Assembly: GCA_900073065.1 (NCBI GenBank)
Contig: FJOG01000010.1
Span: 925,310-989,309, forward strand
Direction of reading: 5' to 3'
DNA length: 64,000 nt
Source of the DNA: Phialocephala subalpina
Lineage: Eukaryota > Ascomycota > Leotiomycetes > Helotiales > Mollisiaceae
A program made the position numbers and the translations under genes. Position 1 is the stretch's first letter; every line of letters begins with the position of its first letter. Positions 13,020-24,922 of this stretch are shown here, in pieces. The notes below the pieces were generated by a model. That model was not told the origin of the DNA. It worked only from the letters and a program-made list of their open reading frames with translations, and did not search any database.

Positions 13020-13145
13020 TCTTCTGTCAAAGTGACCATCTTTGCGTTCGTCTCCGCCGTTTGCCTTGTTAATTTGACCGTTTGTTGTGTTAAAGTGACC
13101 ATCTTTGCGTTCGTCTCGGTCGTTTGCCCTGTCAATTTGACCATC
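13020..13145 (-). repeat. 63-bp tandem duplication encoding a coiled-coil heptad block
   Basis: Two adjacent 21-residue units in the CorA-like region read VKLTGQTTETNAKMVTLTQQT and VKLTRQTAETNAKMVTLTEET when split into their shared core ETNAKMVTLT. The DNA shows the same block AAAGTGACCATCTTTGCGTT twice on the plus strand (about 13029 and 13091). This extends the coiled coil just before the membrane helices. Confidence 0.8.
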
Positions 13146-14770
13146 TCCTTTGACATCTCGAGAGATTGCTCGGCTTGAATCCTCACCGACCGAGCATCTA
13201 AGACGTTGCTTTGTTTCTGCTTCAAATCCACAAGGAAGTCAATCTGTAGATGTCAGCCTGTGGTGTTTTGAGCAAGAAGAGTACACTGACAGCTTGGTTG
13301 GCTTTCCTAGCGCGCTGAAACGTTCTACTGATTTCGTCGATGCTCACTTGAACCACAGCAAGAGGTAGACTTCCTTGATTGGACTTCCTCCATGCTTCCG
13401 AAATGCTGTTGTCCATTGGCTTCTTGTGGGATTTCCTAGAATTCTTGAATTTCTTCTCGCTTGCATTAAGTTGCTTCGTCTCGCTGATAATGTTTTGGAC
13501 TTCAGCTATCTCCAATTTGCCTAGCGTGGGAACCTTCGAGACATTTGAAAGTTCTAGGTCGGAAAAACTCATTTTCAGGCTGGGGCTTTCCTCATTTACC
13601 TCTTCTATTGGCAAGTCGTCCATTGACGCCATTTTCGTCTGTGATGACAAATCTTCCTTTGTTTGATTCGCGCTCTCCCGACTGATCTGAAGTGGTCTCA
13701 TGTTAACGTCACTGGGGGTCATCTCCTCAGATTGCATCCCTCTCGAATCGTCCTGTCTATCTATGATAACTTGTGCGTTAGAATGGATGGCAGCCCTTGA
13801 TAGCATAACGCTTTCCAAAGTGGTTAGAACCTTCTTTTGGTCCTCAAACAGCATAGACATGATAGTCAATTCGTCTTGGATGTCCTTGATCTCACGGAGC
13901 AGCGAGATTTCCCTCGAAATATTCAAGACTTGAATGCGCCCAATTTTCTTGATTAGCTTCATTGCAGCTTCTCTCTGATCCGCAGCAGGAAGTGAGAACA
14001 AACTATTGATGTCGTTGACGGTAAGTGGCTCGTGAAATGGGTTGTCACGATACGCTTTACATAAGCCGACTAGGTCAGCTAGAGGCATTGTATCCTGTGC
14101 GTTGGGATCTGAGGCAAGCACACCGACGAGGACTGAAGTGAGTCCAGCTTCTTCATCTGATGCCGTCGTCAAGATGTTGAACTCCTCGAAAAGGTCCGCT
14201 TCCTCGCGCATCTGGGTTTATTGCGTAAGTCAACCAGACGGGAAGGATGTAATTAATTTGGTACTGACCACATCACTGATGGCCGTCTCATATATTTCAG
14301 AGAAGCCCGGTCTTTCGTTCATACTTCCGATATCTAGGTACGTCTTCGAACATTGACTTGCAATTATCCCGGTCAAGTCGTAAACTGTCCTAACGGATGA
14401 CCTTTCGCCAAGTAATTGCATCTTTATGTTTCTCAGCACATCTGTAAAGCCATAAGGGTCTGGATCCGGGACTCTAGGGGTACTGGGAACATGTTCTCTG
14501 TGGGGGAAGCAGGTAATAACGGTGTCGACTTGGTCTCCAGCCCTTGGTAACACCCATAGCCATAATTGATCGACCATCGAAATAACTTCCGGCTTCAGAT
14601 TCTTCTTTTTCTGGTAGCGAGACACCACTTGGTCAAGATCTCTCCTTTTGGTATCCTTCATGGAGTGGTAGTAATACTGGTCTAAGGTTCGTCGAATATG
14701 CAACGGGTGATCGTCTAGCAAATACGCGTCCACAAGGTTTTGATCTTTGTTTTCATACGGAAGTGGTGCT

Positions 14771-14831
14771 GTACCGTCTGTGGGCTGTTGCTCAGGAGGT
14801 TGTTGCTCAGGAGGTTGTTGCTCAGGGGGCT
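14771..14831 (-). repeat. 15-bp triplicate encoding Pro-Pro-Glu-Gln-Gln
   Basis: Plus-strand units GCTCAGGAGGTTGTT occur three times in a row with small changes inside exon 5 of the ankyrin/CorA-like gene. They encode repeated QPPEQ. The run is in frame, so copy-number change would not disrupt the protein. Confidence 0.8.
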
Positions 14832-16508
14832 GTCGGTTCATGACATGTTCCCTCTTTTCTTGTTGATCCACTGTATCCCAATGAAGGTACGGCATCTATT
14901 ACACTATGAGCAGTATTCCAAGCGCCTAGATGATATTCCCTTACAAACAGAACCAAGCTTGACTTAGAGTCTGTATCATCTGCAAAATCCTTATCTCCTT
15001 CCAGAAAGGCTGTTCAGATGAGAGAAAACGTCAGTCTACAAGTAGAAATCTACTTGGGAACTAGATAGACAGAGTCTTACGCTTAGATATGCCACTAAAA
15101 GTGCGGCAAAAGGGCCGCATGAATCGGGCATGGTGCACCAGATGAGCATCAGAGTTGTCTCGATGTTGCCGACCAACCCAACGTTCTGAGTTAAGCACGT
15201 TATATGCTTCGGCTGGATTGTGAAAAAGTCTTGCAATCAGGACCTGGGAAAGTTAGGCAGCTGCCAAGTAAATAGATCAAGCTCTGGCATTACCTCAATC
15301 CACCTCATCTGCTCATGGAATCAGCTCATGTTGCAATATTAGATCCGAGCACTCACATTATTTGCTGGAAGATGCAGCCATCTAAATGATAGCTTTCCCT
15401 TACTTTGGTCGTGTTCAAGGTGCGGGTCATTAAGAACCTGGTTGACATAGGGCTCCTTTGTATCAATCTCCATCTGATTGCTGCTTGAACTGTAGAAGAA
15501 GTCTAGGACTGTCGCTTTGAACAAACGGTCTACACTGTGGTGCAAGCCTGCACTCGTCTCAGCAAGAGGTCCATCTTTCTCGCGCTTAGCTAGAAGTTGC
15601 AAAATGGTGTGATGGTTCGGCATGTTTCCGTTAATCACCAAATCTATTGGTCTCTCCTGCCTCGAGTTTTCCCTAGAGATATCAGCCCCGGATTCTAGGA
15701 GCACTCTCACCACGTCTTCTTTGCCAGCTCGAACAGCGGAAAGGAGCGGGGTGTCTCTCCCTCTTATGGAAAGGTCCCGGTTGGCACCAGCCCTTAGAAG
15801 AATTCCAACCAACCGAGCATGCCCTTTTTCTGCTGCAATATTCAGTGGTGTTTGAAAATCCTTATTATCACCACTTTTCACGCTGTCAACTGCTACCTGC
15901 TTTTGAATCAACTGTTCCGCCAGATCATCCCATCCTTTCTCTGCAGCTTTATGCAAGTATTTCGAAGCCCATGATAGGTCTCCAGAGCTTTCAAGCCCGA
16001 GCTCAGGGTGCTTCTTCAACCCTTCTTCTACCAGGAAGCGCGTGATATAATCATGCTTGTTCTGAGCTGCTCTCGACAAAGGAGTTTCTCCACCTTCATC
16101 TGAGGCATCAAAGTCCACCTTGAACGGCGTGTCGTGATTTTCCGCCATAGTCTCCATAGAAGAGGAGCCAAAAGTCAACAGGGAAATGACAACATGTGTG
16201 GCACCGTTTTGTGCTGCCCAGAATAATGGCGTTTGACCGTGCTTGTCGGGCTGATCAAGTTTAATCTCTTCTCTCTTCTCAAGGAGCATTTCCACAGTCG
16301 TCTCACACCCGTTCCCAGCTGCCCATGATAAAGGTGTTCTCCCATGAGCATCTTCTCCGTTGATATCAATCTTAGGTTCACTTAACAAGCACTTCAAAGT
16401 ATCCGCTTGGCCATTGCCCGCGGCCCATGATATTAACGTCCTCCCTCCAGAATCCGTTTGGATAATCTCGATCTGATATTTCCCTAACAAAAGCTTCATA
16501 ATATCTGT

Positions 16509-16511
16509 TTA
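16509..16511 (-). other. In-frame premature TAA in the ankyrin gene
   Basis: The minus strand reads GGC TAA ACA GAT inside an ankyrin unit, while sister units read GGC CAA GCG GAT or GGC CAA ATG GAT. The frame is open on both sides for hundreds of codons. A single C-to-T change in a CpA context would create it. CpA is the preferred context of repeat-induced point mutation, but one site proves nothing. Confidence 0.85.
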
Positions 16512-17327
16512 GCCATTACCCACGGCCCAAGATACTGGCGTTCTCCCTTCATAATCCCCTTTGTTATTCTCAATTCGAGATTTATGTAGCAAAAGTTGCA
16601 CCATATCCATTTGGCCATTGCCTGCGGCCCATGACAATGGCGTTCTTCCATCTTTGTCTTCTTCGTTAAGGTTTGCCCCCTCTCCTTGAAGCACTCGATG
16701 CAAGTACTCTTCCCACCCATTACCAGCGGCCCATGATAATGGGGTAGGTGAGGTTTTTCCTTTCAGTTGAAGGGTGGCCGTTTTTCTTCCCCCCAACAGC
16801 CCTAATATACCTGATGTGACCCGCTGTATTTTGTCAAGCAATTTGAACTTCACATCTATCGTCATGCGTAGGGACCTAAGGTCGGGATTGATCTTGAACC
16901 AGATCGCAATAGAAAAACGTATGCTGTCACGATCAGGATCTTCTTTGACTTCCAGGTCTAGTTCTATGGAAGAACGCGATTTATCCTTGTGGAGGATCTT
17001 AGTATCACGGTCTCTCGCACCCGTTCCAGCAAGCGGCTCGTACACGTCCCCAGTATGGGTCGATGTAGACTTTCGGAGAAGAGTGAAGTCCAATACTCGT
17101 AATGCATGTTGGTCCAGTACTCGTAATGCGCGTAGGTACGTGAGTTCGCTGGCAAAAGACACCTGAAGCTGGAGCCTATAATTTCTGGCCCTGCCGTGAA
17201 CATTGGACTTGGAAGCCTGACAGTCGAGCAAGGCCATGTTTTCTCCTGCGTCGGCCGGGTCACCTTGAAAAACACCAGCAACTCGTACATTAAAGGTTAT
17301 CGGAGTAGAATGCGGCATGATGTCCAA

Positions 17328-20300
17328 AGTGCCAACACTGCACGAGTTGAATGGAGCTCATAACATCAAAAGGCGAAGAATTAGCTTCAGCAGCCTGACC
17401 GGTTCTTAATATAAAATTCTCATTCTTCAATGCAGAGTGTTCAGCCACAAAGCTGCAACCTGACCTCCACTCTGGTCCACAGAGGAGCTGAAAGAGATAA
17501 CGAGACACATGATAGCTAATAGAATTCGATAGGGAGACCGCATTGAAGAATTATGGTGGGAGAAGTGACTGACGCCAGTGCTGAGGCAGCAGAATCAGCG
17601 TTACACTGCATGTGCAGGATACAGCGAGACGAATAAGACAGAGCCAATTACTACTCGGTAAGGTGATATCACTAATCATTGGCGGAAGACCTCCTGCAGC
17701 TGGGCTGTCATTGCTGCATCCGTGAAAACGCAAGCAACCTATGGCAATAAACACGGGTAGATGTTGAAAGGGCATTGAGATGCTCTTGGATCATATGTCT
17801 GGAAAGCAGACATCGAGCATCGCTAAACTCTACGAATGGTAGTGCAAAGATCCCTCAGGGAGCCAATGTTGGGGGACGAGGCTTACCTCCCGCTCTTTAA
17901 ATTTTGCTTGCACGCGCAGATACTCCGTGCAGTTGTGTTCTCTCATGTCATAGGGCGAAGGCCTCGCATCTTGCAACTAGGATGACATGAATAGGTAGAT
18001 ATAACTGATCTTTGATCTTTGATCATTGAACATGGAAATAACTGTCGACAAGCAGGCTTTAATACAAATTCGGTGGAAGGAGTCGAAGAGCCAGCTTAGA
18101 GCGCCGGCCGCTCGCGGCATTGTGTTGTCGTCAAGAATGATTGAATGCCAGAGAAACGCCGGGTGTGGCAAATTGCTATTATTGGCGAGTCAAAACATCC
18201 CCCACGCTTTATTTGAAGTTTGATCGTTTGTTATTTGTGCTCTTCATCCCTCTAGACGGAGACATGTTGCTTGTGCGTCAGCACCCGTTCGGACACTGGG
18301 CCAAAAAGGTGACATTTTCCGCGGAAAAAAGTGATGACCTGTATATTCTATGGTTGATAGTTTGTGGGCGTGACATGAACTTCATGGCGTTGCCTCCTAT
18401 AGTTGGGTGTAGGGAAGAAAGACAGAAATGGAAAAATTGTGTTGATGAAAAGGAAAGAATGAGGAAATGGGCTTCTAATTTAGCGCCAGACCCCTAAGCG
18501 AGAGTGCCTCCAGACTTCACGACGTCGAAACTCTTCTTCTCTCGTATCAACATCTCCTCAAGAACAATCGACTTCGAACTTCACATCAGAAGAATACTGT
18601 CGCCTCGCGATGAATAATCGCCTAAATATCTCCATCAAGGAGTCTTCGCGCTCTCGGCGTCCTCGCAATGCCGTTTTAGCAGCTCCAACGTCCTTCAGCT
18701 CTCCTTCCGAAACTCATTCTCCAGCACGACCCCTGGAGACAGACAGCACCCACGGCACACCAAGGACGACATCTCTCTCTACCACCGTTTGATCATGGTC
18801 TTCTCGAAACCTCATCTGAACTCCCACGTCGAGCGCAAATCCCAGGACATACGGCTTCAGACTCATAGCTTGATAAAACGTGACTCTGTGTGGCAAATCA
18901 AGTTCCACAACCTCTCCTTTACGGATACCGGTCGGTCTGTCCTCAACGTAGGTGGTTGTCAGAGGTTCTCGTTGTCCCTTTGAAGGCAGATGATTGTGGA
19001 AGCCATTCGGAGTACGATTCGAGGTCCGTGACCGTGTCGAATACGGCTTTGGCTGGAGCCTTGATTGCGATGCAGAGATGGATGGTCATTGATATCGATG
19101 AAAGTGACTACATTCAATGCTGTAGCTGTGGTCGAGGAAATCCGATCTGCCATTCAAGAGAGTGATGTGCAGAGCATATATTCAACGAGATCATGCTTAC
19201 GCATCTTGGTGCTTGATGTCGGGTGAGACATCGCTGCCATATACGACGCGTGTAGGACGAGCCGCGCAATTGGCCGAGGCAAGGCTTGGCTTTCTATTAA
19301 CCAATAGGTATAGAGGACTGCGAGGCTCCAATCGTGTGGTGTAAATTGGACAAAGAAGATCATTTTCACTTCCAAGATCGTCTTAAGGAAGTGAAGGTTG
19401 ATCAAATATCGACCTTGGAGGAAACCCCTTCATCGATTTTACGAAAGGCTTTCACCGCTCTTTTCATTCGGAATCAGTTGCCATCTGATGTATTGATGGC
19501 CGCTACAAATCTTCCCATCCTGGCACTGCATATATTGTTTCGAATCATTCTGCAAGCTCTTCGACTGCTGCTGCATGAATCCTTGGTGGTGATGCAGCAA
19601 GAAGGATTCAAATATTCGGAAGGTCTTGTACAGATTTCCGATGCACAGCACCCTCGGCTTGCTTGGCTACTCTTATATCGCCTTGGCGGTACGTGCATTC
19701 TGCTCCAGCATCGGCCGAGCTGAGGTCTTCGGGCAAGTCCCAGGTGCCTTCAAGCCACCTGTCATGGTATATCTTCGTCTACGGGTGGCAGCATTCTACC
19801 CACTCTCTTAGCGGGCAACCCGCACAACGCAACTTATTGGATTTTGGGGCTGTCAACATATCGTCTCTGGTCATACTACGTCTAATGGCTTACCCAGAGG
19901 AATGTTAAGGTCACTCGCCGAGCTCACAAACCTACTGAGAATGATAATGCCGTGGCATCGCTTTCAGCACTGGAGCGTACGCCTGACCCGGGTATATATG
20001 TCCGTCGACGGTCAACCAGAACGAGATTATCCCATGAATCCCACACCACCTATTGGAGCTTTCCCGTCGCGTACTTGCATCCCGAATGCCTCATGATCTG
20101 CCTCTCCGAGACGATACAGGAACGCTTGTATTACTTTCTGCTCTTGCGAGTCTGGAGAAAGACCTTGAGCTCCTTAGTCTCTGTTTCTCCTCTCAAGCAC
20201 TGGCCACAACGCCGAAACAAGAGACTGAGGAGTCTGTGGTCGAGAGGAGGAAGCTCCTCTGAGATCTTTCTAGAACAGTGTCGTTCAAGGCGTTCGCCAA

Positions 20301-21766
20301 CCTCGTTGGAAGAGACAGGACATAGGGTTCCATTGGTTCTCATAGTTGGCCTATCTATCAGATGGGCATGGCACATTCTGTACGCGTCAACCTGGAGGAT
20401 TCACGCTCTCAAAATTCCCCGTCTCTATGATTCAGGTCAAGTCGATCATCGCAACCTAAGTACGCCGCCTTAATGCAGCATTGTCACATGTCACAACCAA
20501 GAGGAGTGATGTTGAACCAAAACGCCTCAAAAACTTGGCCAGTAAACAACCTCCCACACAAAACTATATCACAACACCCTATGACTTAGCTCAAACCCCA
20601 CTATGGGCCAAATCTGAGCCCAATCTGGGCAGCCCCCACGTCTCAGGTCTCGAAACGGCGATCACCGTCACGTGTTGTTCTTAAACGTTCCATCTTCATG
20701 TTCTGCATGATGACAGTGACGATTGGAAATACTCCGAGTAATCTATTTTGGAAGTAAGTATCACCTCCGGAGAAGGGAATCCGTGTGGTAAACTTTGTAT
20801 TTTCGTCCCAAGCCCTTGGCAGCGGGAGTTGCTGCCAGGGTTGAACCTGGACGATCTCTTGCCGCATGTTTGAAGATCACAAATTGGACGAAAATTCGGA
20901 CTCTGCACAGAAGTCTAGACAAACTCCGGGTGCTGCAATTCATCAGGATTCTCTGTGTTCTGGGCGATTTTCTTGTCATGTTATCAAGCATGTGGGATGG
21001 AGTCATCCCGTCGGCACTCAAAAATTCCCGATCGTCAAAAGCCTCAACCCTAAATCACGTCTTGACGTACATCTCAACATTTCAAAGCAGTTTCCTTATC
21101 TTCCGCATCCAGCGATGACGACTCGATCAAGCAATGCCATCCTTAAAACGCGCTCATCAATCTTATCCTTTCTAGCCATCTAGATACCATCTCTTGGCGT
21201 GCTAGCATCAGCCTCCCTTGGCGCGTATTGGCACTTGGCCTTGAAGCGATCTTCTTGGTGCCCTCAACCTCACCTCCACCACTCTCCACGACGCCCAAGA
21301 CCATGACAAGCAAAAGAGGGCCGAGTCAGCGTATCTTAGTATGGGTGCAAACATAGGTTTTGCGTCAGGATAAGCTCAAAATGGGGGCTGATCGGCGTGG
21401 TACTCTAGCGCTAATATCACCAGTCCCGACGGCGACTCACTCAGTCTCCCTTGGCTGGGGAGGGGAGGCAGCGATGTGTAAAGTAGATGCTTCTTGAGGC
21501 TTATGTTGCAAGCGCGTGTATGCTGTGTCTCGGAATTTCCTCACTGTGCTCTATCTCATTCACTGCCTCTCGCCAAGTGTCGGCGGCTTTCATATGTGGG
21601 TGTTGTCCGTCCCCTTCCGTTTCCGTGACTGCTGGACTATTATGCTGGCACCATTTCACATATTGCATGTAGACCTCGGCGATTGACTCGCTTTTCCCGT
21701 TTTACATCTTTGTTCTTATTCATAGAAAGATCTTTTATATTGTTTTTGAGCGGTGTCTTTGCCATA
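17328..21766. other. Long stretch without an intact gene
   Basis: 4.4 kb with only short open frames. From about 18600 to 20480 several plus-strand segments have protein-like composition but shift frame repeatedly (listed separately). 20480-21760 shows nothing I can name. The end of this stretch contains the probable promoter, and perhaps an unseen first exon, of the membrane-protein gene starting at or before 21767. Confidence 0.4.
18610..20473 (+). pseudogene. Possible decayed gene, frames broken, unrecognised
   Basis: Plus-strand protein-like segments change frame without plausible introns. Examples are a Ser/Pro/Arg-rich piece at 18610-18792, a Leu-rich helical piece at 19334-19723, and at 20053-20262 a piece containing SALASLEKDLELLSLC. 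The neighbouring frame at 19902-20096 contains SVDGQPERDYPMNP, which looks like the same protein shifted. This pattern suggests a gene with several indels, but I cannot name a family and chance open frames are possible. Confidence 0.25.
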
Positions 21767-22966
21767 ATGACTGGACGATTCACGCAGAAAGATCCGGTGC
21801 AGTGTGCGCACTATGCTAGATTCTTCAAGCATCTCACCTTGGCTCAAGCCAATAGTATATTCTGGCTGCTATTCATCTTTGTAAGATGCCCTGCTGTTCT
21901 TGTTGCTTAATAGCCAGCAATAAGTACACTGGTATATCTTGTATTGAAAGTTATCATTACTGACTATCAACAGGTCTTGGTTATGATGTGTATCAGCTCA
22001 TTGCAACACCACAAGTACGTCGCCCTTAAAACATGAACACAACCACCTCCGAGCCCTCAAGCCCATCTCATGCACAACACCCCTAACATATACAACAGAT
22101 CAATAGCCCTAACCGAACACGACAAAACGCTCCCCAAGAAAGTCATCTCCTCTCCCCAACACCAACTCAAAAACCGCCGTACCCGCCTCCATTATCTCTC
22201 GGTCGCTTCTCTCTGTCTCGTACTGGCTGCTACAGCGACGGTCTTTGAATGCTTTGCTCTGTTCAATATTGAGTTCTGTGATGGAGAGGATTTGATGCAG
22301 TTGTATTGGGGGTTTTGGAGTGTGTTGCAGGTGGGGAGTAATATTGCGATTTTGGGGGTGATGGTGCAGTTTTGGATTGTGCTTGGGGATATTGAGACGC
22401 CTAGTATGTTTGTCTTTTCCCTGCTCACCCCTGCTCGATCCCTTGCATTTAGTATTGAAGGAGCGAGGCACTGATGAGTGTAGGTTGGGCTGTTGCATTA
22501 GGAACTCCAGTGTTGGTATTCGCCGCTATCGGATTCAACATCCGACACATCTACAAGGAAACCATCGGCCGGATCCGTGGGAAGAGAGAATCTGTCAGTG
22601 ATGAAGAGCAAGGAAGGGGAAGGGGACCGTCGGCGGATGAGGAGAGAGAGGATACTGTTGGACCGAGTGATGAGATTGATCCTGAGAAATACCCCAACGA
22701 TAGGTCTTTGAGCACTGCGTAAGTCTCCTTTTTCCTTCTCGAACTCGTGCTTGGATATCTCACTGATGATGGATAGGCCGACGGTTGTGCCGACTGAAGC
22801 ACCACCAACAAGGAACCGAAGTGTATCGAGCGTCAGCCAATACGCTCCGAGCATTCAGCGTGTTGACGTCGGTCGACACAGCACTTTTTGGCAACGGGAT
22901 CTTCATTACATGCTCAATTCTGTCATTACGGATCATCCAAGGGAGCACAATAGAGATAGAAACTAG
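21767..22966 (+). CDS. Hypothetical multi-pass membrane protein
   Basis: Five exons (21767-21880, 21974-22014, 22099-22403, 22484-22718, 22777-22966) with in-phase GT/AG introns of 58-93 bp give 294 residues. Four hydrophobic helices are visible. They lie around residues 25-45 (IFWLLFIFVLVMMCIS), 75-100 (LCLVLAATATVFECFALF), 110-135 (a QVGSNIAILGVMVQ segment) and 155-175 (VALGTPVLVFAAIGF). The tail is cytosol-like, acidic and Ser-rich (SDEEQGRGRG, then EAPPTRNRSVSSVSQ). Open coding-like sequence (FILFLSGVFAI) continues in frame just before the chosen ATG after a possible acceptor at 21725. So the true start may lie in an upstream exon and add a first helix. I do not recognise a named family. 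Confidence 0.7.
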
Positions 22967-23163
22967 AGTAGAAAAGTCCTCCTTTCACAGCGATTGTTTT
23001 ATTGGCGTTATAGCGTTACTGGCAAGACTGCGGGGTATAGAACTAGATAGATGCCTTCTTAACGAAGTTACGACGTTATGACCCATTCTCTCTCCCGTAT
23101 TCACATTCCTTTCCTTCCTCTCTATACATTCCCATCACATGCTTGAAAGATGAGGTGACTTCT

Positions 23164-23956
23164 TCACATGACACAGTTCGCCACAGCAGTCTCCATCCAC
23201 AACTTCGTATAAACCCTATGCAAAAACTCAATATGAGCCGGCATCGGTTTCCCTTCCGCCTTCCCCAACCCTTGAAACAACACACTCTTCAACCCAAACA
23301 CAGCTTCCCTCTTCTCCCGATCAATCTTAACACTCATCTCGAACAATCCATCCGACGGCCTCACATCTCTATTCAAAGGACTGTCACCACAGCGCACAAC
23401 AATCCTCCCTTCTTCACCAGTAACTTTCTCCACAACCTCGAAATGATCCGTGATCTGTGTCCCGACTTCGTACTTCGACTCATGCAATTCCTTTCTATCC
23501 CATAATTGATGTCCGGTTCTCGCAACGTCGCCTCTCCATTTTCGTTCCAAGACTCGGCGCTGCACTTCGTATCCCCATCCTGACCAGACGCCGGCGCAGA
23601 AAGCTTCTATGAGCGCGCCGGAAGAGGCTTTTTCGAGGAGCTGGGGTTTTATTTTTGAGAGTGGTACGCGGCGGAGGCAGAGGTCTTGAGTGGCGGGATT
23701 GGAGTTGGGGTTCTGGAAGAGGTAGGCTTGTGAGGTGAAGATTGGGTCGGCGGTGGTGAGGGGGACGAATTGGGCGTTGCGGGTCCAGACTGCAGTCCTG
23801 AGATTAGCTATTGTTTCTTTGTTCTTTTTGGGAATGACGCAGTTGAAATTGGGATGAAAGAAGGGCCATTGATAGGGGGCAACTACAAGCGAATGCGCCA
23901 GCGCTGCCAGCGCCGCCGAGGACAGTGGTTGTGAAGAGGGTGCGGAGGACGCCCAT
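23164..23956 (-). CDS. Conserved fungal protein of unknown function
   Basis: Two exons, 23956-23887 and 23789-23164, joined over a 97-bp intron in phase 1, give 231 residues. The N-terminus is a short hydrophobic stretch (LFTTTVLGGAGSAGAFAF) that may be a membrane or mitochondrial signal. After it come motifs that I recall as conserved in a fungal family without a name: WTRNAQFVPLTTADPIF near residue 25, LCLRRVPLSKIKPQLLEK near 60, AFCAGVWSGWGYEVQRR near 85, VGTQITDHFEVVE near 125, and RCGDSPLNRDVRPSDGLFEM near 150. The end is a YTKLWMETA helix. No catalytic motif is obvious. The gene appears intact. Confidence 0.85.
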
Positions 23957-24922
23957 TGTTGGTTTAGGGAGGGTGGTTTATGGGCGCGGGCGGGATTTGG
24001 AGGAGAGGCCGGAGAGGATGAAGTTGTGTACGGAGGAGAACAATTGATCGCGGAAAAGGAGGGTGCGGGCTTGTGTTCGTTGGATTGTGGTTGTGGTCGT
24101 GTGCTTGGAGGTTGGTATGGAAAGTGGTGTTGGGGAGAAAGTGGAGGGGAGTGCTGGCACGTGCTTGTGAGTTTTTGTGGGGAAGCACGCTACAGAAACA
24201 TACCTGCTGTCCACATTTTGATATCTTCCTTCCCTTCCATCGGAAGCACAATTTACGACCTGGACGGTCGACTCTATGCTGGAGGGCCTAGCGATATATC
24301 TTGTTGATGGGATATTTTTTCATTCCTCACGGATCCCCGCCGCTTCTGCGATTGAGTCATTCTAGAATCCGCCGAGTTTTGATCGCCGCCAGAAGTATTT
24401 ATATCGACCGAAAGAACAACGATCCTTCCGTCTCGCGCTATATAAAAACTCTCACGGTTTGTGCGCAAGTTTGAGTCCTCGGGCTCTAGGGGAGCAATCC
24501 TATGGTGGTGTTAGTAGAGCATTGAGGTAGAACAATGATCTCGAATGAGTTCATTCTACCGGTCAACCACCAGCTGCACGGCAAGCGCCATCAACTCGTT
24601 CCTGTTTACCAAACGGCGCGAGAGGAAGAATATCGACTTTCGCCCATACGTTGAGAATCTTTGAAGTTGGGTTGTAGGAATCCACTGGCCGCCACATGGA
24701 CCCCACACAAGCCAAGCGTCTCGACGCCCCACTAGCCTTTTGTGGATTCTTCAACAACATTCAATGGAGCTCTCTTTCTCATGCTTTTGCATCAGGTAGT
24801 GTCCTCCTGCTGGCACTCCTCTTGTGTCTCAGCCGAACCTGCGCTCGTTGATCTCAGCCTTGCCCATGCTAAAATACTATCGTCTTGCTCGTTTTCGTCT
24901 TGTATCTAGGCCTGCCAGCATC
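23957..24922. other. Intergenic region
   Basis: Almost 1 kb between the minus-strand conserved gene and the HET pseudogene. Open frames at 23964-24307 are antisense pairs with low-complexity Thr/His/Pro translation and are likely chance. This is presumably promoter DNA of the gene starting at 23956. No RNA gene is seen. Confidence 0.5.

Larger units (their letters stand above)
12544..17327 (-). pseudogene. Ankyrin-repeat / CorA-like membrane protein gene with one in-frame stop
   Basis: Nine exons (17327-15357, 15308-15294, 15243-15081, 15009-14945, 14895-14269, 14211-13291, 13243-12944, 12891-12789, 12734-12544) join in phase to 1452 codons, counting stops. Domains: about 220 residues unlike anything I recognise; ankyrin repeats from about codon 215 to 590, with recurring GRTPLSWAAGNG units; the linker LPANNMRWIE; an MPYLHW and TLDQYYYHSM segment, VDQLWLWVL and further alpha-helical blocks of the fungal CorA-like region; a coiled coil; and a C-terminal pair of membrane helices. 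The second CorA hallmark GMN is replaced by AIN (AFFAINIGAF). Codon 273 (16511-16509) is TAA where the repeats have Gln (GNGQ), so CAA to TAA explains it. Everything else is intact. The start and exon 2 (15 bp) are the least certain points. This could be a sequencing error or a recent null allele. Confidence 0.85.

Noticed and set aside
20825..20850. T-arm-like sequence resembling a tRNA (minus strand GGTTCAACCCTGG)
   Set aside because: No A-box, D-arm or acceptor pairing could be found at the right distances, and the loop would be six rather than seven bases.
23964..24307. Overlapping open frames on both strands upstream of the conserved gene at 23956
   Set aside because: Low-complexity Thr/His/Pro translations with no motif, in a likely promoter.
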